A stretch of 64,000 bases of DNA from an uncultured Caulobacterales bacterium (GTDB taxonomy: Bacteria > Pseudomonadota > Alphaproteobacteria > Caulobacterales > Maricaulaceae): the NCBI GenBank assembly GCA_947503715.1, contig CANNER010000002.1, positions 310,001 to 374,000 on the forward strand, in the 5' to 3' direction. Shown here one piece after another: positions 50,899-63,528 of this stretch (its first letter is position 1; every line of letters starts with the position of its first letter). The translations under genes were made by a program, and so were the position numbers. Below the pieces are notes generated by a model. It was given only the letters and a program-made list of their open reading frames with translations. It ran no database searches and had not been told where the DNA came from.

Positions 50899-53676
50899 TT
50901 AAGCGACTTTGCCGTGACAATGTTTCACCTTGCGACCCGACCCACAGGGGCAAGGGCTGTTGCGGGACACGCCGTTCAGCGCACCTTCGGGCAGTTCCGC
51001 CGCTTCGGGGTTGGTCGGTGTACCGGCTGCAGTCGCCGCTGTCGGACCTGAGGTCAGCATATCCATCGGTCCGCGCGCGGGCGAAGCCGGAGCTGCCGCT
51101 TGTGCGGCTTGCATGGCGGCCAGACCCTGACGAGCCTGTTCCAACTGTGTTTGATTTTGTGTTTGGGTACGTTCCTGCTGCATTTGCTGGCGACGCATCT
51201 GTACGTTCAGCAACGCGCCCATCATGGCTTTCGTCACATCTTCGCGTAAGCTCGTCAGGAGGCCGTCAAACAGGGTGAAGGCCTCGGACTTATATTCATT
51301 CAGTGGATCGCGCTGGCCATAGGCCCGCATGCCGATAACGGACTTCAGGGCGTCCAATTGCTGCAAGTGATCGCGCCAGTTCTTGTCGATGACCTGCAGG
51401 AGGATTTGCTTTTCCGCCCGTGCGAGTTCAGCCGGTTCCAAGCCGTCAGAGAGTTGTTTGCTGGCCTGATCCGTCGCGTCCTGAATACGATTTTGCAGTT
51501 CTTCATCCGCGATGCCTTCCTCGGCCGCCCATTCTTTCAGGGGCAGTTCCATCATCATGGCGTCTTTGACGGATTTATCGAGACCCTCAATATCCCACTG
51601 TTCGGCATAGGCGCGTTTCGGCACATGCTTCCCGACGAGGTCTTCGACGAGTTGGTGACGGAAATCCTCAATCACGTCGGAGACATCGTCATCTGTCATA
51701 AATTCATTGCGCTGTTCGAAGATCGTCTTGCGCTGGTCGTTCATGACATCATCATATTTGAGCAGGTTTTTCCGGATGTCGAAGTTCCGCGTCTCAACCC
51801 GTTTCTGCGAGGTCTCGACAGATTTTGTCATGAAACGGTTGGTCAGGGCTTCGCCCTTTTCCCAACCCATCTTCTCCATCATGCCCTTCAGCTTATCGCC
51901 GCCGAAGATCCGCAACAGGTCATCTTCCATGGAGAGATAGAATTTCGAACGACCCGGATCACCCTGACGACCTGTCCGGCCGCGCAGCTGATTGTCAATC
52001 CGGCGGCTCTCATGTCGTTCTGTGCCGAGGACGTAGAGTCCGCCCGCCGCAAGCGCCTTTTGTTTATTGAACTCAATATCGGCTTTAATCTCGGAGGTTT
52101 TCTGCTCGCGCTCGAAATCGGACATGTCCGGTGTCAGCGTTTCTTCCAGGATCATCTCCAGATTCCCGCCGAGCTGAATATCCGTCCCGCGACCCGCCAT
52201 ATTGGTCGCAATTGTGACCGCGCCGGGCATACCGGCTTGCGCCACGATGGAGGCTTCTTCCTCGTGGTGGCGGGCGTTCAGGACGCGATGCTCAATGCTG
52301 CGCTCTGTCAGGTAGCGGGATAAGGCCTCTGACTTCTCGATAGAGACTGTGCCGACCAGCATAGGCTGGCCCTTTTTGGCGGCTTTTTCGATATCGTCGA
52401 CGATTGCGTCAAACTTCTCTTCTTCCGTGCGGTAGATGACGTCTTCATCGTCAATCCGCTGGATCGGACGGTTGGTCGGAATGATGAGAACTTCCAGACC
52501 ATAGGTATCCGCAAATTCGCCCGCTTCCGTTTCCGCTGTACCGGTCATACCGGAGAGTTTCTCATAAAGACGGAAATAGTTTTGCAGTGTGACCGAGGCC
52601 ATGGTCTGGTTTTCGGGTTTGATCTCGACATTTTCTTTCGCCTCGATCGCCTGATGCAAACCGTCCGAGAGGCGACGGCCATCCATCATGCGGCCCGTAA
52701 ATTCATCAATCAGGACGACCTGATCGTTCTTGACGATATAATCCTTGTCTGCCGTGAAAATCTTATGCGCTTTCAGAGCCTGGTTGATGTGATGGACAAC
52801 GGTGACGTTTTCGACATCATAGAGGCTTTCGCCTTCCAACATACCGCGTTCGCGCAGGATATTTTCAATTTGCTCATTGCCTTTTTCATTAAAGGTAGCG
52901 GTGCGGGCTTTCTCATCGACCTCATAGCCTTCCGGCAGGATTTCGGGAATGATGCCGTCAATCGTGCGGTAGAGATCGGATTTGTCATCGGTCGGACCGG
53001 AAATAATCAGCGGCGTCCGCGCTTCGTCAATCAGGATGGAATCGATTTCATCGATAATGGCATAGGCATGTCCGCGCTGGCCCATTTCCTCGACGGAATA
53101 TTTCATATTATCGCGCAGATAATCGAACCCGTATTCGTTATTCGTGCCGTAGGTGATGTCGCAATTATAGGCTTCTTTGCGGTACGGCCCGTATGGTTCG
53201 TGCGCATTGATACAGCCAACGGTCATGCCGAGGAAATTATAGACCTGTCCCATCCACTCACTGTCACGCTTGGCGAGATAGTCATTGACGGTGACGAGAT
53301 GGACACCCTTGCCGTTCAGCGCATTGAGGTAAGCCGCGAGCGTGGAGACAAGCGTCTTACCCTCACCCGTCCGCATTTCGGCAATCTCGCCGCGATGCAA
53401 TGTGATTCCGCCGATCAACTGCACATCATAATGACGCTGGCCGAGGGTCCGCTTTGCGGCTTCGCGTACTGTGGCGAAAGCTTCGGGGAGGAGGTCATCC
53501 AGTGACTCGCCATCCGCGTGACGTTTTTTGTAAATTTCCGTCTGGGCGCGCAGGGCCTCATCCGTCATGGCTTCGAATGTGGGCTCCAATCCGTTGATCT
53601 TATCAACGAGGGGACGGAGTTTTTTGAGTTTCCGGTCATTTTCTGTACCGAAAAGCTTCTTGGCGATGCCGAGCAT
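50899..53676 (-). CDS. secA: Preprotein translocase ATPase SecA
   Basis: A 925-residue motor that drives unfolded proteins through SecYEG. It has the Walker [17 protein letters not shown] in [36 protein letters not shown]-type preprotein cross-linking region, MSGMTGT-like [27 protein letters not shown] and [11 protein letters not shown] of the second motor domain, and the helical wing/scaffold. The C-terminal tail ends in a zinc-binding [14 protein letters not shown] segment that contacts SecB and phospholipid. Monocistronic, divergent from the PpiC operon. Confidence 0.98.
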   Translation of the reverse strand: MLGIAKKLFGTENDRKLKKLRPLVDKINGLEPTFEAMTDEALRAQTEIYKKRHADGESLDDLLPEAFATVREAAKRTLGQRHYDVQLIGGITLHRGEIAEMRTGEGKTLVSTLAAYLNALNGKGVHLVTVNDYLAKRDSEWMGQVYNFLGMTVGCINAHEPYGPYRKEAYNCDITYGTNNEYGFDYLRDNMKYSVEEMGQRGHAYAIIDEIDSILIDEARTPLIISGPTDDKSDLYRTIDGIIPEILPEGYEVDEKARTATFNEKGNEQIENILRERGMLEGESLYDVENVTVVHHINQALKAHKIFTADKDYIVKNDQVVLIDEFTGRMMDGRRLSDGLHQAIEAKENVEIKPENQTMASVTLQNYFRLYEKLSGMTGTAETEAGEFADTYGLEVLIIPTNRPIQRIDDEDVIYRTEEEKFDAIVDDIEKAAKKGQPMLVGTVSIEKSEALSRYLTERSIEHRVLNARHHEEEASIVAQAGMPGAVTIATNMAGRGTDIQLGGNLEMILEETLTPDMSDFEREQKTSEIKADIEFNKQKALAAGGLYVLGTERHESRRIDNQLRGRTGRQGDPGRSKFYLSMEDDLLRIFGGDKLKGMMEKMGWEKGEALTNRFMTKSVETSQKRVETRNFDIRKNLLKYDDVMNDQRKTIFEQRNEFMTDDDVSDVIEDFRHQLVEDLVGKHVPKRAYAEQWDIEGLDKSVKDAMMMELPLKEWAAEEGIADEELQNRIQDATDQASKQLSDGLEPAELARAEKQILLQVIDKNWRDHLQQLDALKSVIGMRAYGQRDPLNEYKSEAFTLFDGLLTSLREDVTKAMMGALLNVQMRRQQMQQERTQTQNQTQLEQARQGLAAMQAAQAAAPASPARGPMDMLTSGPTAATAAGTPTNPEAAELPEGALNGVSRNSPCPCGSGRKVKHCHGKVA

Positions 53677-53833
53677 GGGAAGGTCCTACAAGGTGAGGGC
53701 GACCGTCTTCTGCGGTCTGTCCACGGGTTTGTGTCGACTTAGGAAGGGTGCCACGCTAAGTCAACGGATGGACGCGGTTACAACCGCATCATGACCTCAA
53801 TTCTGCTGGGTGGATAAAGGATAGATAACAGAC

Positions 53834-54745
53834 ATGTTGACCCGCACAATTTTCCTGCCCCTCGGCCTCGCCGCAGCCATATTTATCACGGGCTGTACTG
53901 ATAATTCGGGCGCTGACGATAAAACCACTTCGCCCGCGCTGGAGACTGTTGACCGCGTCGCGGATGACAATGCTGTGGCAATCGTGAACGGCACGAAAAT
54001 TTTTGCAACAGATGTGAATTTATTCGCGCAGGAACAGGGCTTGATCGACGAGGGCCAGAGCCTGCCGCCGATGGATGAGCGGTTTCGCGGAACGCTGGAC
54101 GAGCTGATTGACCAGCGTTTGCTTGCGCTCGATGCCGACGCGATTGATTTGGAAACGTCGCAAGAGGCGCAAATTCGCCTCGCGGCGGCGCGGGAGCGTA
54201 TTCTCGGCAATCTGCGCGTGGAACGACACTTGCGCGATGCCGTGAATGAAACCTCGATCCGCCGCATGTATGAGGAACAATCCAAACTCGCCGCGCGGGG
54301 CGATGAGGTACGAGCGCGGCATATTCTGGTCGAAGAAAAAGCCAAGGCCGATGAATTGCTCGCAACGATTAAAGACGGTGGAGATTTTGCAGCGCTGGCG
54401 CGGGAAAACTCGATTGATGAAGGCAGTGCGGAACGCGGCGGGGATTTGGGCTATTTCACACAGGATATGCTCAATGGTCGTTTCACCCGTCCGGTGTTTC
54501 AGGCGGGAAAAGGCGACTATGTTGGTCCCGTCAAATCGGAATTTGGCTGGCACATCGCGGAGATCATTGACCGCCGCCCTGCGCCTCAACCGACATTTGA
54601 AACTCTTCGCCCTAAAATCGTGAACTTCATGACATTTGATGCGATACAGGACTTGCTCTTGGATTTGCGTGCGTCAGGTGAAGTCGAAATTTTAGCGGGC
54701 GAGACTCCGCCCGAGCCGGAAGACGAGACATCCGAAAATGAGTGA
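53834..54745 (+). CDS. PpiC-type peptidyl-prolyl isomerase lipoprotein
   Basis: A 303-residue envelope protein. The lipobox FITGC at about residues 17-21 makes a lipoprotein likely. A SurA-like N-terminal helical region (ATDVNLFAQEQGLIDEGQ) precedes the parvulin domain: VRARHILVEEKAKADELL, GGDFAALARENS, ERGGDLGYFTQDML, GPVKSEFGWHIAEI. Parvulins catalyse prolyl isomerisation and assist outer-membrane protein folding in the periplasm. Divergent from secA, which fits a secretion theme; it overlaps argJ by 8 bases, as seen in other alphaproteobacteria. Confidence 0.92.
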   Translation: MLTRTIFLPLGLAAAIFITGCTDNSGADDKTTSPALETVDRVADDNAVAIVNGTKIFATDVNLFAQEQGLIDEGQSLPPMDERFRGTLDELIDQRLLALDADAIDLETSQEAQIRLAAARERILGNLRVERHLRDAVNETSIRRMYEEQSKLAARGDEVRARHILVEEKAKADELLATIKDGGDFAALARENSIDEGSAERGGDLGYFTQDMLNGRFTRPVFQAGKGDYVGPVKSEFGWHIAEIIDRRPAPQPTFETLRPKIVNFMTFDAIQDLLLDLRASGEVEILAGETPPEPEDETSENE

Positions 54746-55973
54746 TATGAAAATCAGCCCTTTTGCGCCGGAGCATTTCCCGGACCTGCCACCCTTGGCT
54801 GGATTTGACATGGCGACGGCGGAGGCCGGCGTGAAATATCAGGGTCGGACGGACCTCTGGGTTTTACGCGGTCAGGCGGGCACACAGGTCGCGGGCGTGT
54901 TCACACAAAATGCCTGCCCAGGTGCTCCGGTAGATTGGTCGCGTAAAGCTCTGGCGAAAAAGACTGAGGGCTCCCGCCTTGTCATCGTCAATTCCGGAAC
55001 AGCCAATGTATTTGCGGGTCAGAAGGGGCGCGATGCCGTTGTGGAAACGGCTGAGGGTGCGGCCAAGGCTTTTGGTGCAGATACTAATGCCATCCAACTC
55101 GCCTCGACAGGTGTGATTGGTGTGGCGTTAGAGGCCTCTAAAGTCGTTGCGCAATTTGAAAATATGACCTTATCCTCCAATGGTTGGGCCTCTGCCGCCC
55201 GCGCGATCATGACGACGGATACCTATCCGAAAGGTGCCACCGCGACGGTAAAGATTGGCGAGACGGTTGTCACTCTTAACGGCATCGCAAAAGGCTCCGG
55301 CATGATTGCGCCGGATATGGCGACGATGTTGGCATATGTCGCGACAGATGCGAAACTCTCCCAAGAGGTTTTGCAAACATTGTTGAATGATTATGTCGAC
55401 CCGACATTTAATTCCATCACGGTAGATAGCGATACCTCGACATCCGACACACTCCTCCTGATGGCGAGCGGTGCTGCGAAGCATGCTGAGATTTCCTCTG
55501 CCGATGATCCGGCGCTTAATGATTTCCGAAAAGCCCTCCACGCGGTCATGTTCGATCTCTCCCAGCAGATTATCAAGGACGGGGAAGGGATTTCGAAATT
55601 CGTGACAATCAAAATTTCCGGTGCAGTCTCAGACGCCTCGGCTAAACGAGTCGGCCTCTCCGTCGCAAATTCCCCGCTCGTGAAAACGGCCATTGCGGGG
55701 GAAGACGCAAATTGGGGTCGTATCGTGATGGCCGTCGGCAAGGCGGGTGAACCCGCCGAGCGCGATAGCCTCTCCATCTGGATTGGCCCGCATGTTCTAG
55801 CCGAAGGCGGGCAACCCGCGAGCAGTTATCGCGAGGCGTACGGCGCGAGTTATATGAAAAATGCGGAAATAAATATTCGCATTGATCTGGGTTTGGGCGA
55901 GGGGAAGGCGACGGTCTACACCTGCGACCTGACGCATAGCTATATCGACATCAACGCGGATTACCGTTCGTGA
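54738..55973 (+). CDS. argJ: Bifunctional ornithine acetyltransferase / N-acetylglutamate synthase
   Basis: A 411-residue self-cleaving Ntn-hydrolase of arginine synthesis. The cleavage site lies in KGSGMIAPDMATMLA, where the Thr of ATML becomes the nucleophile of the beta chain. Other family segments: VFTQNACPGAPVDW, RLVIVNSGTANVFAG, LASTGVIGV, DSDTSTSDT and the terminal CDLTHSYIDINADYRS. It transfers acetyl groups from N-acetylornithine to glutamate. The start lies within the end of the PpiC gene, and mutT overlaps its stop (GTGA). Confidence 0.97.
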   Translation: MSDMKISPFAPEHFPDLPPLAGFDMATAEAGVKYQGRTDLWVLRGQAGTQVAGVFTQNACPGAPVDWSRKALAKKTEGSRLVIVNSGTANVFAGQKGRDAVVETAEGAAKAFGADTNAIQLASTGVIGVALEASKVVAQFENMTLSSNGWASAARAIMTTDTYPKGATATVKIGETVVTLNGIAKGSGMIAPDMATMLAYVATDAKLSQEVLQTLLNDYVDPTFNSITVDSDTSTSDTLLLMASGAAKHAEISSADDPALNDFRKALHAVMFDLSQQIIKDGEGISKFVTIKISGAVSDASAKRVGLSVANSPLVKTAIAGEDANWGRIVMAVGKAGEPAERDSLSIWIGPHVLAEGGQPASSYREAYGASYMKNAEINIRIDLGLGEGKATVYTCDLTHSYIDINADYRS

Positions 55974-56392
55974 ATACGCTTCTCGTTGCCGCTTGCGCAT
56001 TGATTGATACGGATGGTCGTGTGCTGATGGCGCAACGTCCCGTCGGCAAAGACCATGCCGGTAAATGGGAATTCCCGGGCGGCAAAGTTGAGGTTGGCGA
56101 AACACCGGAACAAACCATCCGCCGAGAATTTTTCGAAGAATTAAATGTCGAACCCTGCGAAGGGTGTCTGCAGCCGTTCAGTTTTGCCACGCACAGCTAT
56201 CCGGATTTCCACCTGCTCATGCCGCTTTTTCTCTGCCGCCAGTGGGACGGCTTTGTCCGCGCGAAAGAGGGGCAGGCGACGCGCTGGCTCTGGCCCGATA
56301 AAATTCCCGCACTCGACCTCGTGCCCGCGGATATTGACTTGGCGCAGGAATTGGCAGACCGCCTGCCTCGCGGGAAGCGGTTTCCTGTTTAA
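55970..56392 (+). CDS. mutT: 8-oxo-dGTP diphosphatase (MutT-type Nudix hydrolase)
   Basis: A 140-residue Nudix enzyme with GTG start overlapping the argJ stop. The Nudix box GGKVEVGETPEQTIRREFFEE matches GX5EX7REUXEEXGU in outline (quoted in part: VGETPEQTIRREFFEELN). It begins LLVAACALIDTDGRVLMAQRP and ends with ALDLVPADIDLA, as in MutT proteins that clear oxidised dGTP from the pool. Convergent with the acyl-CoA carboxylase subunit gene; their stops touch. Confidence 0.88.
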   Translation: MNTLLVAACALIDTDGRVLMAQRPVGKDHAGKWEFPGGKVEVGETPEQTIRREFFEELNVEPCEGCLQPFSFATHSYPDFHLLMPLFLCRQWDGFVRAKEGQATRWLWPDKIPALDLVPADIDLAQELADRLPRGKRFPV

Positions 56393-58350
<1,958 letters not shown>

Positions 58351-58354
<4 letters not shown>

Positions 58355-59919
58355 AGCCGCGCCACCCCGAAACTATTGGGTCTGACGGTGCGGGCGCGGC
58401 CTTCCATCACAACGCTTAATAAAAGCCCCAGTAATTTTCGCGTGTCGCGCGGGTCAATCACGCCGTCATCCAGCAGGTGGCCGGATGTATAAAAGGCGCT
58501 CGCCTGAGAGTCGAAAATATGGGTCAGCATTTTTCGCTGTTTCGCGCGTTTATCTGGGTCAGGCATCACGCCCGCCCGCGCCGCCTGCGCGTCCGCGACA
58601 ATCTCCATGACGGTCGCGGCTTGTTCTCCGCCCATCACACCCGTCATGGCGTTGGGCCAGCTAAAGACGAAATCAGGGTCATAGCCGCGCCCGCACATGC
58701 CGTAATTCCCCGCCCCGAAACTCGCGCCAATCATCAGGGTGATGCGCGGGACATCGGCATTGGTGACGGCCTGTATCATCTTCGCACCGTGCTTAATCAT
58801 GCCCGATTGTTCATAGGCTTTCCCGACCATATAGCCTGTCGTGTTTTGCAGGAAGAGGAGCGGCGTATCGACCTGATCCATGAGCTGAATAAATTGCGCG
58901 GCCTTTGTCGCACCGTCCGGATCAATCGGGCCATTATTGGAAACTATGCCGACGGGTTGCCCAAAAATAGAGGCTTGGATACAGACGGTGGAAACGCCGT
59001 ACCCGGATTTGAAATCGGTAAAGTCCGACCCATCGACAATCCGTGCGATGACGTCGCGCACATCATAGGGAATGCGGTAATCGACGGGGACAATGCCCGC
59101 GATATCGTCAATGTCCAGAACGGGTTCGGCGAATTTATTTCGTTCATTTCTAGATGCCCAATTCAAGCGCCCGACGACCTCGCGCAGTATCAGAACGGCT
59201 TCCGCGTCATCTTCCGCCAGATAATCGACGAGGCCGGATGTGGTCGCGTGCATTTCTGCCCCGCCCAACTCATCGGCGCTCGCGATTTCACCCGTCGCCG
59301 CTTTCAGCAAGGGCGGTCCGGCGAGGAAGGCTTTCCCGTTCCCTTTCACGCCCACCACGTAATCCGACAGGCCCGGCATATAGGCGCCGCCCGCCGTAGA
59401 GGATCCATGTAAGATCGCGAGGACGGGAATGCCCGCTTTTGAAAGCCGTGCCAGATTAGCGAACAGCGTTCCGCCATGTATGAAACTCTCGACCGTATAG
59501 TTCAGCAGATCGCCGCCGGCACTTTCCACAAGATGCAGGAACGGCAATTTCTGTGATAGCGCAATTTCTTGCATCCGCTCCAAACGATACCCACCCGCCG
59601 TCGTCAGAGATCCGGCCTTAATCCCACTATCATCGACAACCACTGCACAGCGTGTACCGGAGACATATCCGATCCCCGCGAGTATCGTCCCGCCGGGAAT
59701 GGATTTCTCTTCCACATCTGTGTCGAGCAAATAACCCGCGAGATTTCCAATCTCGAGAAATGGTGTTCCGGGGTCGAGCAATCGCGCCAGTCTTTCGCGC
59801 GGCAGGAGCTGCCCCCGTTTCTCAAATCGTGCCTTTTTCGAAGCCGAGATCGCAGGCGCCCGCCCGTTCAACTCCGAGAGCTTCGCGATAAGGTCGAGCA
59901 TATCCGCGCGGTTCTGCAC
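58351..59919 (-). CDS. Acyl-CoA carboxylase carboxyltransferase beta subunit
   Basis: A 522-residue crotonase-fold carboxyltransferase. It has RGQLLPRERLARLLDPGTPFLEIG (family start, quoted in parts: LLPRERLARLLDPGTPFLE), the oxyanion segments GSSTAGGAYMPGLSDY and GASFGAGNYGMCGRGYDP, FLAGPPLLKAATGE and ELGGAEMHATTSG. These fit MccB or geranyl-CoA AtuC more than propionyl-CoA PccB. It transfers CO2 from the biotin of the alpha subunit to the acyl-CoA. No isovaleryl-CoA dehydrogenase or enoyl hydratase gene is adjacent, so the pathway is undecided. Divergent from acs, with a shared regulatory gap. Confidence 0.88.
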
Positions 59920-60095
59920 AAATCGATCAGACGACGTTAGAATTTTGGACTGGAAAATTGGGATAAATTCACCTTGAAGAGCTATTCAGAATAACTGAAT
60001 AACGTTCATTCTTTACTACGGTCAAGTCACTCGACAGATGAGCGGTCATTTCCTAACGTCAAGGAAAAGCCTAAATGCGCAAGGGAAACTCAAAC
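59920..60095. promoter_or_regulatory. Divergent acs / carboxylase promoter region with dyad
   Basis: A TATTCAG-AATAA-CTGAATA inverted repeat with perfect 7-bp arms lies at 59983-60001, midway between the divergent starts. It is a good candidate operator for a regulator of acetate or acyl-CoA metabolism. Promoter elements themselves are not clear. Confidence 0.5.
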
Positions 60096-62036
60096 ATGTC
60101 CGACACCGCCTATCCTGTCCCCGCGGATTTTGCCGCCAAGGCCAATCTCTCCCCGGAAAAATATCGCAAGATGTATGCCGCTTCGATCTCCGACCCTGAA
60201 CGTTTCTGGGCAGAGCAGGGCCAGCGTTTGGATTGGATGACGGATTACACACAGGCCAAAGATGTTTCTTGGGATTCGGATAATTTCCAAACGCGTTGGT
60301 ATGCGGACGGCGTGTTGAATGTCTCGGCCAATTGCATCGACCGCCATTTGGACACGCGCGGGGACAAGGCGGCGTTGATCTGGGAGGGCGACAGCCCCGA
60401 CGAGACGAAGACCGTCACCTATCGTCAACTCCACGGCGAGGTTTGCCGCTTCGCCAATGTGTTGAAAACCATGGGCGTGAAAAAAGGCGACCGCGTCACG
60501 CTCTATATGCCGATGATTTTGGAAGCGGCTTACGCCATGCTCGCCTGTGCGCGGATTGGCGCGGTGCATTCCGTTGTTTTTGGCGGCTTCTCGCCGGACG
60601 CGCTCGCGGGTCGCATCACGGATTGCGACAGTCACTATGTCATCACGGCGGATGAAGGTCTGCGCGGCACGAAGACCATTCCGCTAAAAGATAATTGCGA
60701 CGCGGCCTGCGTGAAAGCCGGCATTGTTAAAAAAGTTCTCGTCGTGAAACGGACGGGCGGCGAGATTGCGTGGAATGCGAAGCGGGATGTCTGGCTGCAT
60801 GATGCGCTGGACTCTGTGTCAGATGACTGCCCGCCGGAACCGATGAGTGCGGAAGACCCGCTCTTCATCCTCTACACGTCGGGCTCAACAGGAAAACCGA
60901 AAGGTGTGCTCCATACGACGGGCGGCTATCTCGTCTGGGCCTCCATGACGCATGAATATGTTTTCGATTTAAAAGAAGACGATGTATATTGGTGCACGGC
61001 GGATGTCGGTTGGGTGACGGGGCATACCTATATCGTCTATGGCCCGCTGGCCAATGGAGCGTCTTCTATGATGTTCGAGGGTGTGCCGAGCTATCCTGAT
61101 GCGTCGCGGTTCTGGCAGGTTTGCGACAAGCATAAGGTCTCGCTGTTCTATACGGCGCCAACGGCCATCCGCGCCCTGATGCGCGAAGGCGAGGGGTTTG
61201 TGAAAGCCACGGACCGTTCCTCATTGCGCATCCTCGGGACAGTTGGAGAGCCGATCAACCCCGAAGCCTGGGAGTGGTATTTCAATGTCGTCGGTGAGAA
61301 ACGCTGCCCCATCGTCGATACATGGTGGCAGACGGAAACGGGCGGCGCGATGATCGTGCCATTGCCCGGAACGGTCCCGATGAAACCGGGCAGTGCGACC
61401 CTGCCTTTCTTTGGTATTCAACCTGCACTCGTCGATGCGGAAGGTGTCGAGTTGGACGGCGCGACGGAAGGCAATCTGATTATCAAGGACAGTTGGCCCG
61501 GACAGATGCGGACCGTTTATGGCGATCATCAGCGTTTCCTGGATACTTATTTCTCCGCCTATCCAGGCAATTATTTCACGGGCGATGGCTGCCGCCGCGA
61601 CGAAGATGGGTTCTATTGGATTACGGGCCGAGTCGATGATGTCATCAATGTCTCCGGCCACCGGATGGGCACGGCCGAAGTCGAGAGTGCGCTGGTTTCG
61701 CACCCGGCTGTGGCTGAAGCCGCCGTTGTCGGCTACCCGCACGACATTAAGGGGCAGGGGATTTACGCCTATGTCACGACCATCCCGGACAGCGCGGATG
61801 ATGAGGATTTGCGCAAAGCGCTCGTCAAACATGTCCGGTCAGAGATTGGTCCGATCGCGAGCCCGGACCTCATCCAATTCGCGCCGGGATTACCCAAGAC
61901 CCGTTCCGGGAAAATCATGCGGCGTATCTTGCGAAAAATTGCCGAAGACAGTTTCGACAATCTGGGGGATACGAGCACACTCGCGGACCCAAGCGTCGTG
62001 GATGATTTGATTGATAACCGGATGAATAGGGCTTGA
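60096..62036 (+). CDS. acs: Acetyl-CoA synthetase
   Basis: A 646-residue AMP-forming ligase that activates acetate to acetyl-CoA. The ATG at 60096 is chosen because the family begins with an MS-type start about 20 residues before [10 protein letters not shown]; an ATG at 60075 with its own AAGGA is possible. Motifs: [20 protein letters not shown] (AMP-binding P-loop), [56 protein letters not shown] and the catalytic, acetylation-sensitive Lys in [13 protein letters not shown]. Divergent from the acyl-CoA carboxylase genes. The lactonase-like gene starts two bases after its stop. Confidence 0.96.
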   Translation: MSDTAYPVPADFAAKANLSPEKYRKMYAASISDPERFWAEQGQRLDWMTDYTQAKDVSWDSDNFQTRWYADGVLNVSANCIDRHLDTRGDKAALIWEGDSPDETKTVTYRQLHGEVCRFANVLKTMGVKKGDRVTLYMPMILEAAYAMLACARIGAVHSVVFGGFSPDALAGRITDCDSHYVITADEGLRGTKTIPLKDNCDAACVKAGIVKKVLVVKRTGGEIAWNAKRDVWLHDALDSVSDDCPPEPMSAEDPLFILYTSGSTGKPKGVLHTTGGYLVWASMTHEYVFDLKEDDVYWCTADVGWVTGHTYIVYGPLANGASSMMFEGVPSYPDASRFWQVCDKHKVSLFYTAPTAIRALMREGEGFVKATDRSSLRILGTVGEPINPEAWEWYFNVVGEKRCPIVDTWWQTETGGAMIVPLPGTVPMKPGSATLPFFGIQPALVDAEGVELDGATEGNLIIKDSWPGQMRTVYGDHQRFLDTYFSAYPGNYFTGDGCRRDEDGFYWITGRVDDVINVSGHRMGTAEVESALVSHPAVAEAAVVGYPHDIKGQGIYAYVTTIPDSADDEDLRKALVKHVRSEIGPIASPDLIQFAPGLPKTRSGKIMRRILRKIAEDSFDNLGDTSTLADPSVVDDLIDNRMNRA

Positions 62037-62037
62037 T

Positions 62038-63105
62038 ATGAGAAAAGCTCTTATAGGTTTGATGGCGCTCTTCGGTATCGGCGCGCTCTATCTCACACTC
62101 GCACCCGTTCCAATTGAGCCTGAAAACTGGGATGCGCCGGAGAATGCGGGTTATGTGGGTGACTTTGCTCCAAATCGTGATTTGGTTAATCTGGAGCGGA
62201 TAGAACTGCCCGAGAGTCCGGGGCCAGAAGATGCAGTCGCATTTGATGGTTATATCTTTGCTACATCTCAGACGGGCGATATTTCACGCATTGATCCTGA
62301 TACAGGAGAGGTGAAAGTTGTTGCTAATACAGGGGGTGTGCCGTTGGGTATCGAAGCCTATGATAGCCTCTTATACATCGCTGACGCACATAAAGGCTTG
62401 CTAGAGCTTGGTGGAGCTGTTCGTTCTTTATCTGACACAGTCAATGGATCGCCTATCCTCTATGCTGATGATTTAGATATCAGCAAAAATGGTATTGTTT
62501 ATTTCTCTGATGCTTCGACAAAATTCGGCGCTCAAGCCAATGGCTCAACTATGGCAGCATCTTTGCTTGAAATAATGGAAAGCAAAGGAACGGGCCGTGT
62601 TCTAGCCTATGATCTCGCAAGTGAACAAACGACCATCATAGCAGACAATCTCGTCTTCCCGAATGGTGTGGCCATGCATCCCGATGGTGATATTCTCGTC
62701 ACTGAAACGGGACGTTATCGGGTCTTGAAAATCAATCCTGAAACAGGCGCTATGACGGATTGGATTGCGAATCTTCCGGGTTTTCCCGACAATATAAATC
62801 GCGGACCGGACGGCACGTTCTTACTCGGTCTGATTTCTCCGCGCTCTGACTGGCTCGACGCCAATGCCTCAAAGCCCGCCATGCGGAAACTTGCCATGCG
62901 CTTGCCGCCCTCTATGCGGCCCAAGGCGGAACATTATGGTCATATTGTGCAGTTGGATGCGGGTGGAAATGTCTTGCGAACCTTTCAAGATCCGGACGGC
63001 GCTTACCATGACGCGACAGGCGCGATTTTTCACGACGGCATGCTCTATGTCACGAGTTTACATGAAGACGCGCTCGCGCGGATGCCCTATCCGGAACTGA
63101 ATTAG
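62038..63105 (+). CDS. SMP-30 / strictosidine-synthase-like beta-propeller protein
   Basis: A 355-residue protein with an N-terminal membrane helix or signal (ALIGLMALFGIGALYLTLA) and a six-bladed beta-propeller: GPEDAVAFDGYIFATSQTGDI (quoted short as EDAVAFDGYIFATS), GGVPLGIEAYDSLLYIADAHKG, ILYADDLDISKNGIVYFSDAS, FPNGVAMHPDGDILVTETGR, GFPDNINRGPDGTFLLGL and the terminal GMLYVTSLHED. This is the APMAP/strictosidine synthase-like group, often calcium-dependent lactonases or esterases; substrate unknown. It is AT-richer than acs. Likely anchored facing the periplasm. Confidence 0.82.
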   Translation: MRKALIGLMALFGIGALYLTLAPVPIEPENWDAPENAGYVGDFAPNRDLVNLERIELPESPGPEDAVAFDGYIFATSQTGDISRIDPDTGEVKVVANTGGVPLGIEAYDSLLYIADAHKGLLELGGAVRSLSDTVNGSPILYADDLDISKNGIVYFSDASTKFGAQANGSTMAASLLEIMESKGTGRVLAYDLASEQTTIIADNLVFPNGVAMHPDGDILVTETGRYRVLKINPETGAMTDWIANLPGFPDNINRGPDGTFLLGLISPRSDWLDANASKPAMRKLAMRLPPSMRPKAEHYGHIVQLDAGGNVLRTFQDPDGAYHDATGAIFHDGMLYVTSLHEDALARMPYPELN

Positions 63106-63114
63106 GAGACTGCT

Positions 63115-63507
63115 ATGAGAACTGCTTTCAAGATTGCTCTAATGATCCTCTCGCTCATCCCGCTTTACTTTGCGGCAGTCGGGGCATTTGGCGGACCCGT
63201 TCCACAAAATGGCGGGGAGCCTGTGACGGCGGCTTTGGACAATCAATTTCGATATCTCTCAGCTTACTACGTTTCGCTTTTTCTCCTGATTTGGTGGGTT
63301 CTGGGCGATATAGACAATCGCGGGACGGTTCTGCGTTTGCTTGTGATTGCAATCTTCCTCGGCGGCGTGGCGCGGCTTTACAGCTATCTTCATATCGGTA
63401 CGCCCGAGCCTATGCAGGTCATTGGAATGGTTTTGGAACTGGGCGCACCCGTCCTGATCCTCTGGCAGCGCCACATTGCCCATTCGCCGGGACCTGTTGT
63501 TCCGTAA
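63115..63507 (+). CDS. DUF4345 membrane protein
   Basis: A 130-residue protein with four membrane helices (about 6-26, 45-62, 72-90, 100-118). The motif DNQFRYLSAYYVSLFLLIWW with the following GVARLYSYL is typical of DUF4345 proteins. Function is unknown. GGAG precedes the ATG and it lies nine bases behind the propeller gene, so the two are probably co-transcribed. Confidence 0.82.
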   Translation: MRTAFKIALMILSLIPLYFAAVGAFGGPVPQNGGEPVTAALDNQFRYLSAYYVSLFLLIWWVLGDIDNRGTVLRLLVIAIFLGGVARLYSYLHIGTPEPMQVIGMVLELGAPVLILWQRHIAHSPGPVVP

Positions 63508-63528
63508 ACCGTCCGGCCTCTGGCGCGT

